From Bacteroidota bacterium (GTDB lineage: Bacteria > Bacteroidota > Kryptoniia > Kryptoniales > JAKASW01): a stretch of DNA of 5,843 nt. The notes under the pieces are model-generated. The model worked only from the letters and a program-made list of their open reading frames with translations. It was not told the origin of the DNA and did no database searches. The stretch spans positions 1 through 5,843 of the forward strand of contig JAJYGB010000108.1 in the NCBI GenBank assembly GCA_021785235.1. The letters are read 5' to 3'. Each line of letters opens with the position of its first letter. Positions within the stretch are counted from its first letter, which is position 1. The position numbers and the translations under genes are program-made. This document shows, piece after piece, positions 1 through 5,843 of this stretch.

Positions 1-1
1 G

Positions 2-1081
2 AAGAAGATTGCATGCATGGTCATGGTCGCGCTGTTCGCAGGCGCCGCCTGTGCTCAGGAGTTGGGCGAGAAAGTAGTCATAAGTTCGGCCGTTGGAGAC
101 ACGCTCAGGTTATCTGAAAGGAATCGTTTCGGATTCTTCCGGGACATTGGGGGCTTCAACTGGGCAATCTTCTTCCTCACTGGCGATTCCATCGTAAACG
201 CGAAAGTCGATTTCGATAATTCTCAAGGAGTTTCGTCAGACACAGTACTGATGGGTTATGGTACCCTTCGGTCGTTGCATTCACAAATCAGGATGGGTGG
301 GGGGATATCGATTGATTCGGCACAGGTGGAGTTGAAGGACGGGACCACCTTCTCGGGCACAATCGTAGGTGAGACCGAGACGAAAGTTGCACTTGTGTCG
401 AGTCGCTTCGGCCAGGTTATAATCCCGCTTGCTGAAGTCCGTGGAATTGCGAGACAGAAAATAACCTCATCAGGGGGATTTGTCAGCCTCGTAAAGGATC
501 CGAACCAGACGAGAGCCTTTCTCATGCCCACAGCCAGCACGCCTCCACCCGGGGATGGTTACATCGCAGATTACGAGCTGATTTTTTTCACAGCCGCGGT
601 CGGCGTGACCGATTGGCTTATGGTTAACGGTGGCACACTTCTGCTGCCGTTGCCGGTGGAAGACATGATCTTTGATTACGGAATCAAAGCGCGTCTCTTC
701 GAGATACCCGATAAGTTCGGTGTAGCCGCCGGGATACAAATGATGGGCGGGAAACTTTTCGAGGATGTGTCGGGGATCGGTTATGGGATCATTAGTATGG
801 GAAACTACGACGGGAAAGTGAACCTTGCTGTCGGAGATGCCTTCTCCGGACCAAACGGCGAGCTGCTCTTCGGGATTAGCGGTGACGTAAGGGTGAGCGG
901 GAGCATAAAACTCATGGCTGAGTTGTGGATCCTCCAGGATGCTTCCTGGGCTCCGCTGGTCGTAGGTGTGAGATTCTTCGGAACCCGGCTGTCCGGGGAT
1001 ATCGGCCTTCTTTATCCAATCGGAGAGAACCTCGGCTCACCAATAGGCATCCCGGTCGTGAGTATCACATACTGCTTCTGA
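2..1081 (+). CDS. Secreted/outer-membrane beta-barrel protein with Sm-like module (5' partial)
   Basis: I recognise the general type but not a named gene. The reading frame is open to the window edge: codons for K-K-I-A-C precede the first internal ATG at 17. Together they make a classic signal peptide with a Lys-Lys start, a hydrophobic core (VMVALFAGAA) and an ACA|QE cleavage site, so ATG 17 is probably not the start. Base 1 is G, which would fit an ATG cut by the edge. Numbering from ATG 17, residues 98-148 form a short beta-rich unit (VELKDGTTFSGTIVG...VIIPLAEVRGI) resembling Sm-like modules seen in bacterial envelope proteins. The segment at 163-175 (NQTRAFLMPTAST) opens a region (about 185-354) of alternating Gly/aromatic strands ending in TYCF, as expected of a barrel with a terminal aromatic residue. 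This resembles Bacteroidota hypothetical proteins. Ligand and role are unknown. The 149-base gap to the next gene suggests it is a separate unit. Confidence 0.72.
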   Translation, partial: KKIACMVMVALFAGAACAQELGEKVVISSAVGDTLRLSERNRFGFFRDIGGFNWAIFFLTGDSIVNAKVDFDNSQGVSSDTVLMGYGTLRSLHSQIRMGGGISIDSAQVELKDGTTFSGTIVGETETKVALVSSRFGQVIIPLAEVRGIARQKITSSGGFVSLVKDPNQTRAFLMPTASTPPPGDGYIADYELIFFTAAVGVTDWLMVNGGTLLLPLPVEDMIFDYGIKARLFEIPDKFGVAAGIQMMGGKLFEDVSGIGYGIISMGNYDGKVNLAVGDAFSGPNGELLFGISGDVRVSGSIKLMAELWILQDASWAPLVVGVRFFGTRLSGDIGLLYPIGENLGSPIGIPVVSITYCF

Positions 1082-1153
1082 ACACCGGATTAATCGCGAA
1101 GCGGACCTGAATTTCAAGCCGGAAAGGGGAGACCGTGCCGCTTCCAATTCTGT

Positions 1154-1170
1154 CGCCGGAATATTCGGCC
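1154..1170. repeat. Imperfect dyad centred on GAATATTC
   Basis: The 149-base gap between the barrel gene and the prenyltransferase holds the 8-bp palindrome GAATATTC (1159-1166). It is flanked by GCC on the left and GGC on the right, so GCC/GGC can pair if one G (1158) is bulged. No T-run follows directly, so it is not a convincing intrinsic terminator. It lies about 65 bases upstream of the prenyltransferase start and could be an operator or chance. An AT-rich patch (TATATTTT, 1180-1187) lies just downstream, but no matching -35 element is visible. Nothing else in this gap could be identified. Confidence 0.25.
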
Positions 1171-1219
1171 GCTGTGACTTATATTTTCCCGCACGCATTT
1201 TGAACAACTAAAGAATAAC

Positions 1220-1224
1220 AGGAG
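1220..1224 (+). promoter_or_regulatory. Shine-Dalgarno site that fixes the prenyltransferase start
   Basis: AGGAG ends six bases before GTG 1231, an ideal spacing. The upstream TTG at 1225 touches this site directly and cannot be served by it, so GTG 1231 is preferred as the start codon. Confidence 0.7.
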
Positions 1225-1230
1225 TTGCTT

Positions 1231-2247
1231 GTGAACAATTCTACGGTTTCCAAATGGGAACTTTGGTACAACGCGTTCCGCGGTTTCTATAGAAAAGAGC
1301 TCCCGATAGAACAGCTCGACCCAATCTCACGATGGCTTTACGCTTCAAGGAGCATCATACTGGTCATCTCCGCCCAGGCGGCCATAATAGCCGGGCTCCT
1401 CGCCGTCAGGACCGGACCGGTAAGCTGGTTGTATTTCATCCTCCTTCTGGTTGGTCTCGTCGTGGCACACGCGATCAGCAACCTCTCGAACGACTACTTC
1501 GGTTTCCATCGCGGCCACGACACACCTGAATCGCCGAGGATGCGGTACACGCTTCATCCGCTCGCCAGTAACATGATGAACGTCGCCTCTCTCAAGAGAG
1601 GGATTTGGCTCCTTATCGTGGTCGGTGTGTTGATAGCGGTTTTCTTCACAGTGGTGAGGGGACCGGTGGCGGCGATAATCGCGGCACTGGGGCTCGGGAT
1701 ACTTTACTGGTACGACGGCGCGCCCCGCGACCTGAAAAGCATCGGGTTTGGCGAACTTGCGACGCTGGTGGTCTGGGGGCCGCTCATGATCGGCGGCGGA
1801 TATTTCTGTCTCACGGGACAATTGTCGACGCCGGCCTTTCTCGCGTCGATTCCGTACGGACTCGGCGTGATGTCGATACTTGTCGGTAAGCATATTGACC
1901 AGATGGAATTCGACCTCACGCAGAAGCAGCGGACGCTACCGATCGTGCTTGGCGAAAAGCGCGCAAGACTGTTCAACCAGGTGTCCATTTTCCTGATGTA
2001 CTTTGTGATCCTTGTGCTTGTGGTTCTCAGGTACATCACTCCCTTCGCGCTTCTGGTTTTCCTGAATTTCCCGCGCGGTTGGATGGCGATGGGGGTCTTT
2101 TCCAATCCGCGGCCGGAAGCGCCACCCGAAGGATACATTGGCTGGCCACTGTGGTATCACCGTTTCAGCCTTGTTCATAACAAACGCTTCGGGTGGCTGT
2201 ACATAATTGGACTCGCCTTGGGCGCCATCTATTCTATTGTAGTGTGA
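1231..2247 (+). CDS. UbiA-superfamily prenyltransferase (MenA-like, atypical motifs)
   Basis: This is a 338-residue integral membrane protein with about eight or nine hydrophobic segments (near residues 41-59, 64-85, 123-142, 145-161, 172-192, 203-218, 251-268 and 322-337). UbiA-type enzymes transfer a polyprenyl chain from a diphosphate donor to an aromatic or similar acceptor within the membrane, using Mg2+ held by two Asp-rich motifs. Motif 1 is NDYFGFHRGHD (87-97), matching the NDYxDxxxGxD pattern of MenA-like enzymes except that the usual first Asp is Gly91. Motif 2 is HIDQMEFD (221-228) followed by QRTLPIVLGE. The RTLP.xLG tail is typical, but the first Asp is shifted one position relative to the usual RDxxxD. 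The C-terminal part has an unusual WPLWY (306-310) near an HN(K)RFG segment. The changes look like a distinct subfamily rather than decay, since the frame and flanking motifs are intact. The acceptor is unknown, so I do not assign menA. The next gene starts 33 bases downstream on the same strand. Confidence 0.82.
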   Translation: MNNSTVSKWELWYNAFRGFYRKELPIEQLDPISRWLYASRSIILVISAQAAIIAGLLAVRTGPVSWLYFILLLVGLVVAHAISNLSNDYFGFHRGHDTPESPRMRYTLHPLASNMMNVASLKRGIWLLIVVGVLIAVFFTVVRGPVAAIIAALGLGILYWYDGAPRDLKSIGFGELATLVVWGPLMIGGGYFCLTGQLSTPAFLASIPYGLGVMSILVGKHIDQMEFDLTQKQRTLPIVLGEKRARLFNQVSIFLMYFVILVLVVLRYITPFALLVFLNFPRGWMAMGVFSNPRPEAPPEGYIGWPLWYHRFSLVHNKRFGWLYIIGLALGAIYSIVV

Positions 2248-2280
2248 CCAGACTGACTGAAAAGGGAAGGGTATTCTGAA

Positions 2281-3756
2281 ATGAAGTCATTCACGAAATC
2301 GGTCGCAGGAGCATCGTTCCTATTTTTGGCATTCCTATTTACTTCGGCGCGCGCCCAGGAGTTTCAGGGTTTCCTGACACGTGTCGATTCTCTTCCCGAT
2401 TCGGAGCGGACGGCGGTCGTCGATAGCTTCATGTCGGCGACGAAGTCGTTCCCGGTAATCGAACAAGACAGCGTGGTGCATTTCATTTACCGCGGGTCCG
2501 CGACGAGTGTGACCGTTCCCGGTGACGTTAACGGCTGGGACCCGAATGGGTCGCCGATGACACATCTCGGCGGCACGAACTTCTGGTACCTGACTCAGAC
2601 ATATCCGCCTGACGCGAGACTGGAATACAAGTTTGTTACCAACGGCTCAACCTGGATCCTCGATCCGCTCAACCCGCACCAGATCGTCGAAGGGTTCGGG
2701 CCAAACTCCGAACTGCGGATGCCTGAATACGTGCCGCCTCCCGAAGTACAATATTATCCCGGCATTCCGCACGGTTACCAGGCTGATACGGTGCTGTACA
2801 GCAGCGAGCTGTCCAACTCCAGGAAGATTTCGGTTTATCTCCCTCCGGGCTACAGTGCTTCGCCGGACAGCTTTCCGGTCGTCTACTTCCAGGACGGCTC
2901 GGAGGCGATTTCACTCGAGAACATGGAGAATGTGGTCGATTATCTGACGGCGCACAGCTTGATCCGGGCGGTGATCGCGGTCTTCGTGCCGTACGTCAAC
3001 CGGACGCCTGAGTACGCGGGCAAGCAGGTGGACTCTTTTATGTCGTTCTTCGTGAACGGGGTCGTTCATTATGTGGATTCGACTTTCCGCACAATTCACG
3101 ATCCGCAGGGAAGGGCGGTGATAGGCGCGTCATACGGCGGCAATATTTCCCTCTGGCTTGGCTCGACTTATCCTGATATTTTCGGAAATGTCGGTGCGCA
3201 ATCGAGCTATGTCGATCCGGCGATCTCGGCCGATTTACAAAATGGGAACAAACGTGGTCTGGAAATTTACATGGATCTCGGGACTTTCGACATCCCGAGT
3301 CTGATACCAATGGTCCGCGGATTTGTTCAGATATTGAAGGACCGCGGTTACGATTACGAGTACCATGAGTACAACGAGGGGCACAGCTGGGGAAATTGGC
3401 GCGCCCATGTGAAAAACGCGCTCGAGTTATTCTTCCCGCCGGAGCAAACCGGCGTGGATGAAGCGATGCCGAAACCTGACAAGTATTCACTCAGACAGAA
3501 TTTTCCAAATCCGTTCAATCCGACGACAACGATAAGCTATAACCTTTCAGCGTTAAGCAGTGTCACGCTGAAGATTTATGATGTACTTGGGAGAGAAGTG
3601 AAGACGTTGGTAAATGGCCGGCAGAACGCAGGAAGTTATACGTTAAAATTCGACGCGAGCAGACTTTCGAGCGGTGTGTATTTCTACATGCTGGTTGCGG
3701 AGGATAATAACGGCCGGGGATTGGTTTCCACAAGGAAGCTCATGTTAATGAAATGA
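2281..3756 (+). CDS. Secreted esterase with CBM48/AMPK-like module and T9SS sorting domain
   Basis: This 491-residue protein is predicted to be exported and then released or anchored at the cell surface by T9SS. Residues 1-25 are a signal peptide (hydrophobic core ASFLFLAFLF, cleavage ARA|QE). About 60-148 is an early-set carbohydrate-module fold (VHFIYRG...V.VPGDVNGWDP...LEYKFVTNGSTWILDPLNP), like CBM48/AMPK glycogen-binding domains. About 160-386 is an alpha/beta hydrolase of the enterochelin-esterase-like (Fes/esterase D) family. The probable nucleophile is Ser284 in GASYGG, with His368 in EGHSW and Asp337 in DLGTFD as the likely acid. About 402-491 is a type A sorting domain starting QNFPNPFNPTT and ending KLMLMK. 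Family members hydrolyse siderophore esters, feruloyl or acetyl esters; the substrate here cannot be read from sequence. A purine-rich GGGAAGGG (2264-2271) serves as ribosome binding site for ATG 2281. The sorting domain is AT-richer than the catalytic part (about 44% versus mid-50s GC by hand count). Confidence 0.88.
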   Translation: MKSFTKSVAGASFLFLAFLFTSARAQEFQGFLTRVDSLPDSERTAVVDSFMSATKSFPVIEQDSVVHFIYRGSATSVTVPGDVNGWDPNGSPMTHLGGTNFWYLTQTYPPDARLEYKFVTNGSTWILDPLNPHQIVEGFGPNSELRMPEYVPPPEVQYYPGIPHGYQADTVLYSSELSNSRKISVYLPPGYSASPDSFPVVYFQDGSEAISLENMENVVDYLTAHSLIRAVIAVFVPYVNRTPEYAGKQVDSFMSFFVNGVVHYVDSTFRTIHDPQGRAVIGASYGGNISLWLGSTYPDIFGNVGAQSSYVDPAISADLQNGNKRGLEIYMDLGTFDIPSLIPMVRGFVQILKDRGYDYEYHEYNEGHSWGNWRAHVKNALELFFPPEQTGVDEAMPKPDKYSLRQNFPNPFNPTTTISYNLSALSSVTLKIYDVLGREVKTLVNGRQNAGSYTLKFDASRLSSGVYFYMLVAEDNNGRGLVSTRKLMLMK

Positions 3757-3783
3757 TCTCCAATTGATAGACGGGAAGCATCC

Positions 3784-4149
3784 ATGCTAATTCCGAAGAG
3801 CGACGGCGATGAACTTAGAGAGCTTGAAGAATCACTGTGGCGTACCGAGACCCGGTTCGATCAAGCTTACATGGACCGCGTGCTGTCGCCGGACTATTTT
3901 GAATTCGGGAGGTCGGGGAAGGTCTACACCCGCGAGCAAGTAATCAGTGTGCCTCCGAGTGAGATCAAAGCGAGGCTCCCTCTCAGAGACTTCAGAGTTC
4001 ATCCGCTGACGGATGACGTAGCTCTGGTTACATACATAAGTGAAGTTGTCTCGGGAGAAGTGCTGGTGGGAAACAGAAGTTCGATTTGGGTGAGAACGCC
4101 GGCAGGGTGGCAGATCGTATTTCACCAGGGGACACCGGCAGCCATATAA
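3784..4149 (+). CDS. NTF2-like (DUF4440/SnoaL-type) small protein
   Basis: This is a 121-residue soluble protein with no signal peptide. It fits the cone-shaped NTF2-like fold of the DUF4440 group: an N-terminal helix rich in Glu (ELRELEESLWR, residues 10-20), then 'MDRVLSPDYFEFGRSGKVYTREQVI' spanning about 30-54, and a run of beta strands (DFRVHPLTDDVALVTYISEV, about 69-88). It ends in the typical 'SSIWVRTPAGWQIVFHQGTP' (99-118). Proteins of this group are often annotated as nuclear transport factor 2 family; some are enzymes and others bind small ligands, and this sequence does not decide which. ATG 3784 is preceded by GGGAAG (3773-3778), a plausible weak ribosome binding site. It follows the esterase gene by 27 bases on the same strand and may share its transcript, though no functional link is evident. 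Its 3' end faces the convergent permease gene across 32 bases with no strong terminator visible. Confidence 0.8.
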   Translation: MLIPKSDGDELRELEESLWRTETRFDQAYMDRVLSPDYFEFGRSGKVYTREQVISVPPSEIKARLPLRDFRVHPLTDDVALVTYISEVVSGEVLVGNRSSIWVRTPAGWQIVFHQGTPAAI

Positions 4150-4181
4150 TTCGTTGGGGGACCTGTTCTGCGGTGCGGTCT

Positions 4182-5624
4182 TTACGATGAAGGATGAGCT
4201 CGTCTCAGCCAGCCCCGTGCGAAATAGACTACAAGCCCGGCCGCGAGAATGATTCCGGCGTAGAGTACCTCAATTCCGAAGTTGTTCCGGGAGAAGAGGA
4301 CGAACAGAAAACCCGAAAGTGAAATCAACGCGGGAAGCGGGTAAAACCACATCCTGAAGGGGCGCGGAGCTTCGGGACGCCTGGAGCGCCAGACCAGGAA
4401 CCCGACCGTCTGTGAAATGAACTGAATGATAATCCTGATCACTACCAGTGCGGCTATGACCTGCACAAGACTGAGGAAGCAGAAAAGGAGTCCGACGAAA
4501 CCGAGCGTCAGAAGGGAGACATAGGGAAACTTGTGTTTCTCATGTATTCGGCCGAAGACCTTGAAGAAATTCCCGTCGAGTGCGGCGGCGTATGGGACTC
4601 GCGAGTATCCGAGGAGGAGTGAGAAGACCGAGGCGAAGGCCGTCCACATTATCAACCCCGTCGCCAGTGCGCCCGCCCAATGTCCGTAAAGCCTTTGCAT
4701 GAACGCCGAAACCAGGTAGCGGCTCTCATGCGTGCCTGCACCTTTGATAAGCTCCTGCCACGGTATGACTCCGATGATGCTTATGTTCATTATTATATAA
4801 ATAAATCCGACCAGAAGGATGGAAATTATAATCGTGCGCGGTATGGTCCTGGCCGGCTCTTTGACCTCATCGCCGAGGAAACAGACGTTGTAATAGCCCC
4901 AGTAATCGTATACAGATATCAGCATCGCTGACCCGAGTCCAAGGAAGAAGTTCTTCGACAGCGAGAAAGCGCCTGGGGGAAAGCTGAACGCGACAGCCGG
5001 GTTGAAGTGGGTGACCCCGGCAAAGATGACCCACGCGACCGTCGCCATCACGACGACCCACAGGTACCTCAGGAGTCTGTTGATGACTGTGATCCTGCGG
5101 TAAGCGAGCAGGACTGCGAGGAGACACGCCAGTATCGCGACGAAAGTGAAGCCGGTGGCGTTTACTCCCGCGTGGATTGTCCCCACGAATGGAAGGTCGA
5201 GATGGAATAGCGGCTTGGCGAGAGCGGGGAAGAAGTACGTTGAATACTCGGCGAGGCCGATGCACCCGGAGGCAATTGAGAGCGGGGCGCTGAATATCAT
5301 CTGCCAGATGAAGAGGAACGACATCATCTTGCCGAGCCGCTCTTTGCCGTAAAGTTCGCCGAGGTAGCGGTACGTTCCGCCTGAGCCGGGCATCGCCGCG
5401 CCGAGCTCCGCCCACACCAGCCCGTCGCTCATCGCAATCACCGCGCCGATGATCCAGCCCAACATCGCTTGCGGTCCACCCATCGCTGAGATGATAAGCG
5501 GGATTGTTATGAACGGTCCGACCCCTATCATGTCGATCATGTTCAGAGAAACCGCGCCCGAGAGCGTGAGGCCCCTAACGAGCTGCGGCGATTTCTGTGA
5601 AGCTTCGGTATCTAATTCGGGCAA
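4182..5624 (-). CDS. APC-family amino acid permease
   Basis: This is a polytopic inner-membrane transporter of the amino acid-polyamine-organocation superfamily, about 480 residues with about 12 hydrophobic segments, the usual size. TM1 carries IGVGPFI (residues 33-39), the counterpart of the unwound GSGIF substrate-binding loop. The AELGAAMPGSGGTYRYL stretch (72-88) matches the TM2-TM3 signature (AELGxxxPxxGGxYxYL). A TM6-like segment followed by DEVKEPARTIPR (252-263) and the SRVPYAAALDG cytosolic loop (341-351) are also standard. These transporters move amino acids or amines with protons or by exchange; the substrate is not readable. The start is uncertain. The frame opens further to a TTG at 5654 with no ribosome binding site, whereas TTG 5624 has CGGA six bases upstream and leaves a normal cytoplasmic tail of about 20 residues before TM1, so I prefer 5624. 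It is convergent with the NTF2-like gene and downstream of the partial deacetylase-like gene on the same strand. Confidence 0.9.
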   Translation of the reverse strand: MPELDTEASQKSPQLVRGLTLSGAVSLNMIDMIGVGPFITIPLIISAMGGPQAMLGWIIGAVIAMSDGLVWAELGAAMPGSGGTYRYLGELYGKERLGKMMSFLFIWQMIFSAPLSIASGCIGLAEYSTYFFPALAKPLFHLDLPFVGTIHAGVNATGFTFVAILACLLAVLLAYRRITVINRLLRYLWVVVMATVAWVIFAGVTHFNPAVAFSFPPGAFSLSKNFFLGLGSAMLISVYDYWGYYNVCFLGDEVKEPARTIPRTIIISILLVGFIYIIMNISIIGVIPWQELIKGAGTHESRYLVSAFMQRLYGHWAGALATGLIMWTAFASVFSLLLGYSRVPYAAALDGNFFKVFGRIHEKHKFPYVSLLTLGFVGLLFCFLSLVQVIAALVVIRIIIQFISQTVGFLVWRSRRPEAPRPFRMWFYPLPALISLSGFLFVLFSRNNFGIEVLYAGIILAAGLVVYFARGWLRRAHPSS

Positions 5625-5649
5625 TGTAATTCCGGGCCAAAAGTCGAAG

Positions 5650-5699
5650 GTCAAAATTATGAAATGGCAGTCTGGAAATGATTTTTGTCAAATTTTGAC
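5650..5699. repeat. Inverted repeat GTCAAAATT / AATTTTGAC with 32-nt spacer
   Basis: GTCAAAATT at 5650-5658 is repeated exactly in inverse as AATTTTGAC at 5691-5699. The arms extend outward by two further A-T pairs past one mismatch (5647-5649 with 5700-5702). The repeat sits in the AT-rich spacer upstream of the permease start and downstream of the neighbouring gene's stop. It could be a pair of operator half-sites for a regulator of the permease, or chance in an AT-rich stretch. Confidence 0.35.
5687..5699. promoter_or_regulatory. 13-bp palindrome GTCAAA-T-TTTGAC, possible operator
   Basis: There is a perfect dyad of 6-bp arms around one central base, flanked by T-rich sequence on both sides of the + strand. 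The one-base centre rules out a hairpin, so a protein-binding site is more likely than a terminator. On the minus strand the adjacent bases read TTGACA (5691-5686), a perfect -35 hexamer, but no good -10 lies 16-18 bases downstream, so I do not call a promoter. The position, about 60-75 bases upstream of the preferred permease start, suits an operator. Confidence 0.3.
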
Positions 5700-5717
5700 T
5701 TTTACTTTTTGATTTGT

Positions 5718-5843
5718 TTAGTGCCTCGGCTGAGATATTAAATTGAACAGCAGTTTCACTCCGCCGTTGTTCAGATCCTTCACCTGCCTGTAAAGCGCCA
5801 GCGACGTGTAAATATAAGTCCCTCTACCATATCTTGCCCAAAG
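5718..5843 (-). CDS. C-terminal fragment, PIG-L/LmbE deacetylase-like protein tail (5' part outside window)
   Basis: The minus strand is open from the window edge for 41 codons and stops at TAA (5720-5718). The translated tail includes RYGRGTYIYTSLALYRQ, then GGVKLLFNLIS, and ends QPRH. From memory, the 'YGKGxYxYTxLxFFRQL...GAxRLFANLI' pattern closes large PIG-L-family proteins of Bacteroidota, whose last domain is a glutamine-amidotransferase-like fold. That makes an N-acetylglucosaminyl-type deacetylase-related protein the best guess, but only the extreme C-terminus is present and no catalytic residue can be checked. Downstream on the same strand, the permease starts about 90 bases later, so the two may be co-transcribed. 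The reading as a real gene rests on the motif and on the clean stop before an AT-rich spacer. Confidence 0.6.
   Translation of the reverse strand, partial: LWARYGRGTYIYTSLALYRQVKDLNNGGVKLLFNLISQPRH

Noticed and set aside
1099..1143. AGCGG...CCGCT pairing after the barrel gene as a terminator
   Set aside because: The loop exceeds 30 bases and there is no T-run, so it is probably chance.
1225..1227. TTG as start of the prenyltransferase
   Set aside because: It abuts the AGGAG ribosome binding site with no spacing; GTG 1231 is six bases away and preferred.
1345..1893. Long minus-strand open frame (182 codons) antisense to the prenyltransferase
   Set aside because: Its composition is Arg/His-rich with no recognisable motif, and the plus-strand frame has clear membrane segments and family motifs. 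It is a shadow frame.
3038..3490. Minus-strand open frame of 150 codons antisense to the esterase
   Set aside because: It has no recognisable domain and spans the catalytic Ser, Asp and His codons of the real gene.
4158..4182. Possible terminator between the convergent NTF2-like and permease genes
   Set aside because: Only a four-pair stem (GACC/GGTC) plus G-T wobbles around a 13-base loop, with a very short T-run. Too weak to call.
4867..5415. Minus-strand open frame of 182 codons in another frame of the permease
   Set aside because: It is Arg/Pro-rich with no motif and fully contained in the well-supported permease.
5660..5691. Sigma-70-like promoter for the permease (TTGACA plus CATAAT, minus strand)
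   Set aside because: The hexamers are 24 bases apart, far from the normal 16-18, and no better -10 is present at the right distance.

Overview
The window reads as an ordinary chromosomal stretch from a member of the Bacteroidota/Ignavibacteriota (FCB) group. The strongest clue is the C-terminus of the third gene. It carries a type IX secretion (T9SS) type A sorting domain with the 'QNFPNPFNPTT' opening and a 'YDVLGREVKTLV...G.Y...FDAS.LSSGVYFY' body, the form common in Ignavibacteria-like lineages. The first gene adds a Bacteroidota-style outer-membrane protein. GC is roughly mid-50s by eye in the gene cores. I cannot place it below phylum level.

Layout, left to right. (1) Bases 2-1081 (+) hold a secreted or outer-membrane protein: a signal peptide, a small beta-rich Sm-like module and a predicted beta-barrel ending in Phe. 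Its start codon lies just outside the window. (2) A 149-base non-coding gap contains an imperfect dyad. (3) Bases 1231-2247 (+) encode a polytopic UbiA-superfamily prenyltransferase with non-canonical aspartate motifs. (4) Bases 2281-3756 (+) encode a secreted carbohydrate-module/esterase fusion with a T9SS sorting tail. (5) Bases 3784-4149 (+) encode a small NTF2-like (DUF4440/SnoaL-type) protein. (6) Bases 4182-5624 (-) encode an APC-family amino acid permease, convergent with gene 5. (7) A short AT-rich spacer holds inverted repeats. (8) Bases 5718-5843 (-) are the last 41 codons of a protein whose tail resembles the C-terminus of large PIG-L/LmbE-type deacetylases. The rest of that gene lies beyond the window.

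Genes 3, 4 and 5 are co-directional with gaps of 33 and 27 bases and could be one transcript, but their predicted functions do not form a recognised pathway. Genes 6 and 8 are co-directional on the other strand and may be co-transcribed. No tRNA, rRNA, CRISPR array, insertion sequence or phage gene was seen, and no gap exceeds 300 bases. I found no clear evidence of a new multi-gene system. The points most worth a second look are the altered metal-binding motifs of the prenyltransferase, the composition change at the T9SS tail, the unclassified Sm-like/barrel fusion, and the inverted repeats upstream of the permease.
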